Assembly (NCBI GenBank): GCA_050253255.1 | Contig: JBFWJK010000085.1 | Coordinates: 1 to 13,861, forward strand | Length of the DNA: 13,861 bases | Direction: 5' to 3' | DNA from: JACKCP01 sp050253255 | GTDB taxonomy: Bacteria > Desulfobacterota > Desulfobacteria > Desulfobacterales > JACKCP01 | Shown: positions 13,780 to 13,861 of the stretch, piece after piece | Layout: each line of letters opens with the position of its first letter | How positions within the stretch are numbered: position 1 is the first letter of the stretch | Notes under the pieces: model-generated | The model's input: the letters and a program-made list of their open reading frames with translations, nothing else | Database searches by the model: none | What the model was told of the DNA's origin: nothing | Translations under genes and position numbers: made by a program

Positions 13780-13861
13780 AAGCTTATATTAATTCCGGTT
13801 TTTAATCAGGCATAGACTTTTTCAAAACCTGGTTGCTTATATATGCAATATGGAATAATGT

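Noticed and set aside
13796..13835. GGTTTT and AAAACC inverted repeat near the right edge as a terminator
   Set aside because: The loop is about 25 bases, the stem is short and AT-rich, and no T run follows it.

Overview
The window is an ordinary-looking, gene-dense, AT-rich bacterial chromosome segment holding 15 protein-coding genes, one of them cut by the left edge. I see no RNA gene, CRISPR array, insertion sequence or phage module. Gene content fits a Desulfobacterota (deltaproteobacterial) genome, perhaps Desulfobacterales: an FadE-type acyl-CoA dehydrogenase under a LiuR-like MerR regulator, a Mut7-C ubiquitin/RNase protein, a short Cys-rich DUF6485-like protein and an M29 aminopeptidase. 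That placement is inferred from family memory, not from a marker gene.

Layout. Positions 1-1333: the C-terminal part of an O6-methylguanine-DNA methyltransferase (+) runs tail-to-tail into, and overlaps by 34 bp, a lysophospholipase-like hydrolase (-). Positions 1446-3476: a small TTG-started protein is translationally coupled to an M29 metallo-aminopeptidase; its stop codon shares a CTAG with the stop of a convergent gene for a basic/coiled-coil/HTH protein. Positions 3789-6903: a compact operon of guaA (GMP synthase), a single-pass membrane coiled-coil protein and a second alpha/beta hydrolase. Positions 6936-7658 (-): an orphan periplasmic solute-binding protein behind a near-consensus promoter. 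Positions 7867-9234 (+): trmH and a secreted helical protein with its own promoter, ending in a bidirectional hairpin. Positions 9266-10336 (-): acylphosphatase followed by the Mut7-C protein. Positions 10493-10696 (-): the DUF6485-like protein. Positions 11045-12690 (-): an operon of the MerR regulator and the acyl-CoA dehydrogenase. Positions 12913-13779 (+): a probable lipoprotein alpha/beta hydrolase, divergent from merR.

How the genes work together. The clearest circuit is the merR/acyl-CoA dehydrogenase operon and the divergent lipoprotein hydrolase. The 222-bp region between them carries at least four inverted repeats. Three share AAGTT/AACTT-type arms, and one of these lies in the 17-bp spacer of a good promoter (TTGACT-N17-TAAAAT) for the hydrolase. 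MerR regulators act at such positions, so the hydrolase may belong to the same lipid/acyl-CoA regulon. A palindrome with the same arms also lies upstream of the secreted helical protein at 8680. The other neighbourhoods are housekeeping (guanine nucleotide synthesis, tRNA methylation, DNA repair). The least explained genes are the membrane coiled-coil protein, the resolvase-tail-like HTH protein and the DUF6485-like protein. I did not find a convincing new multi-gene system.
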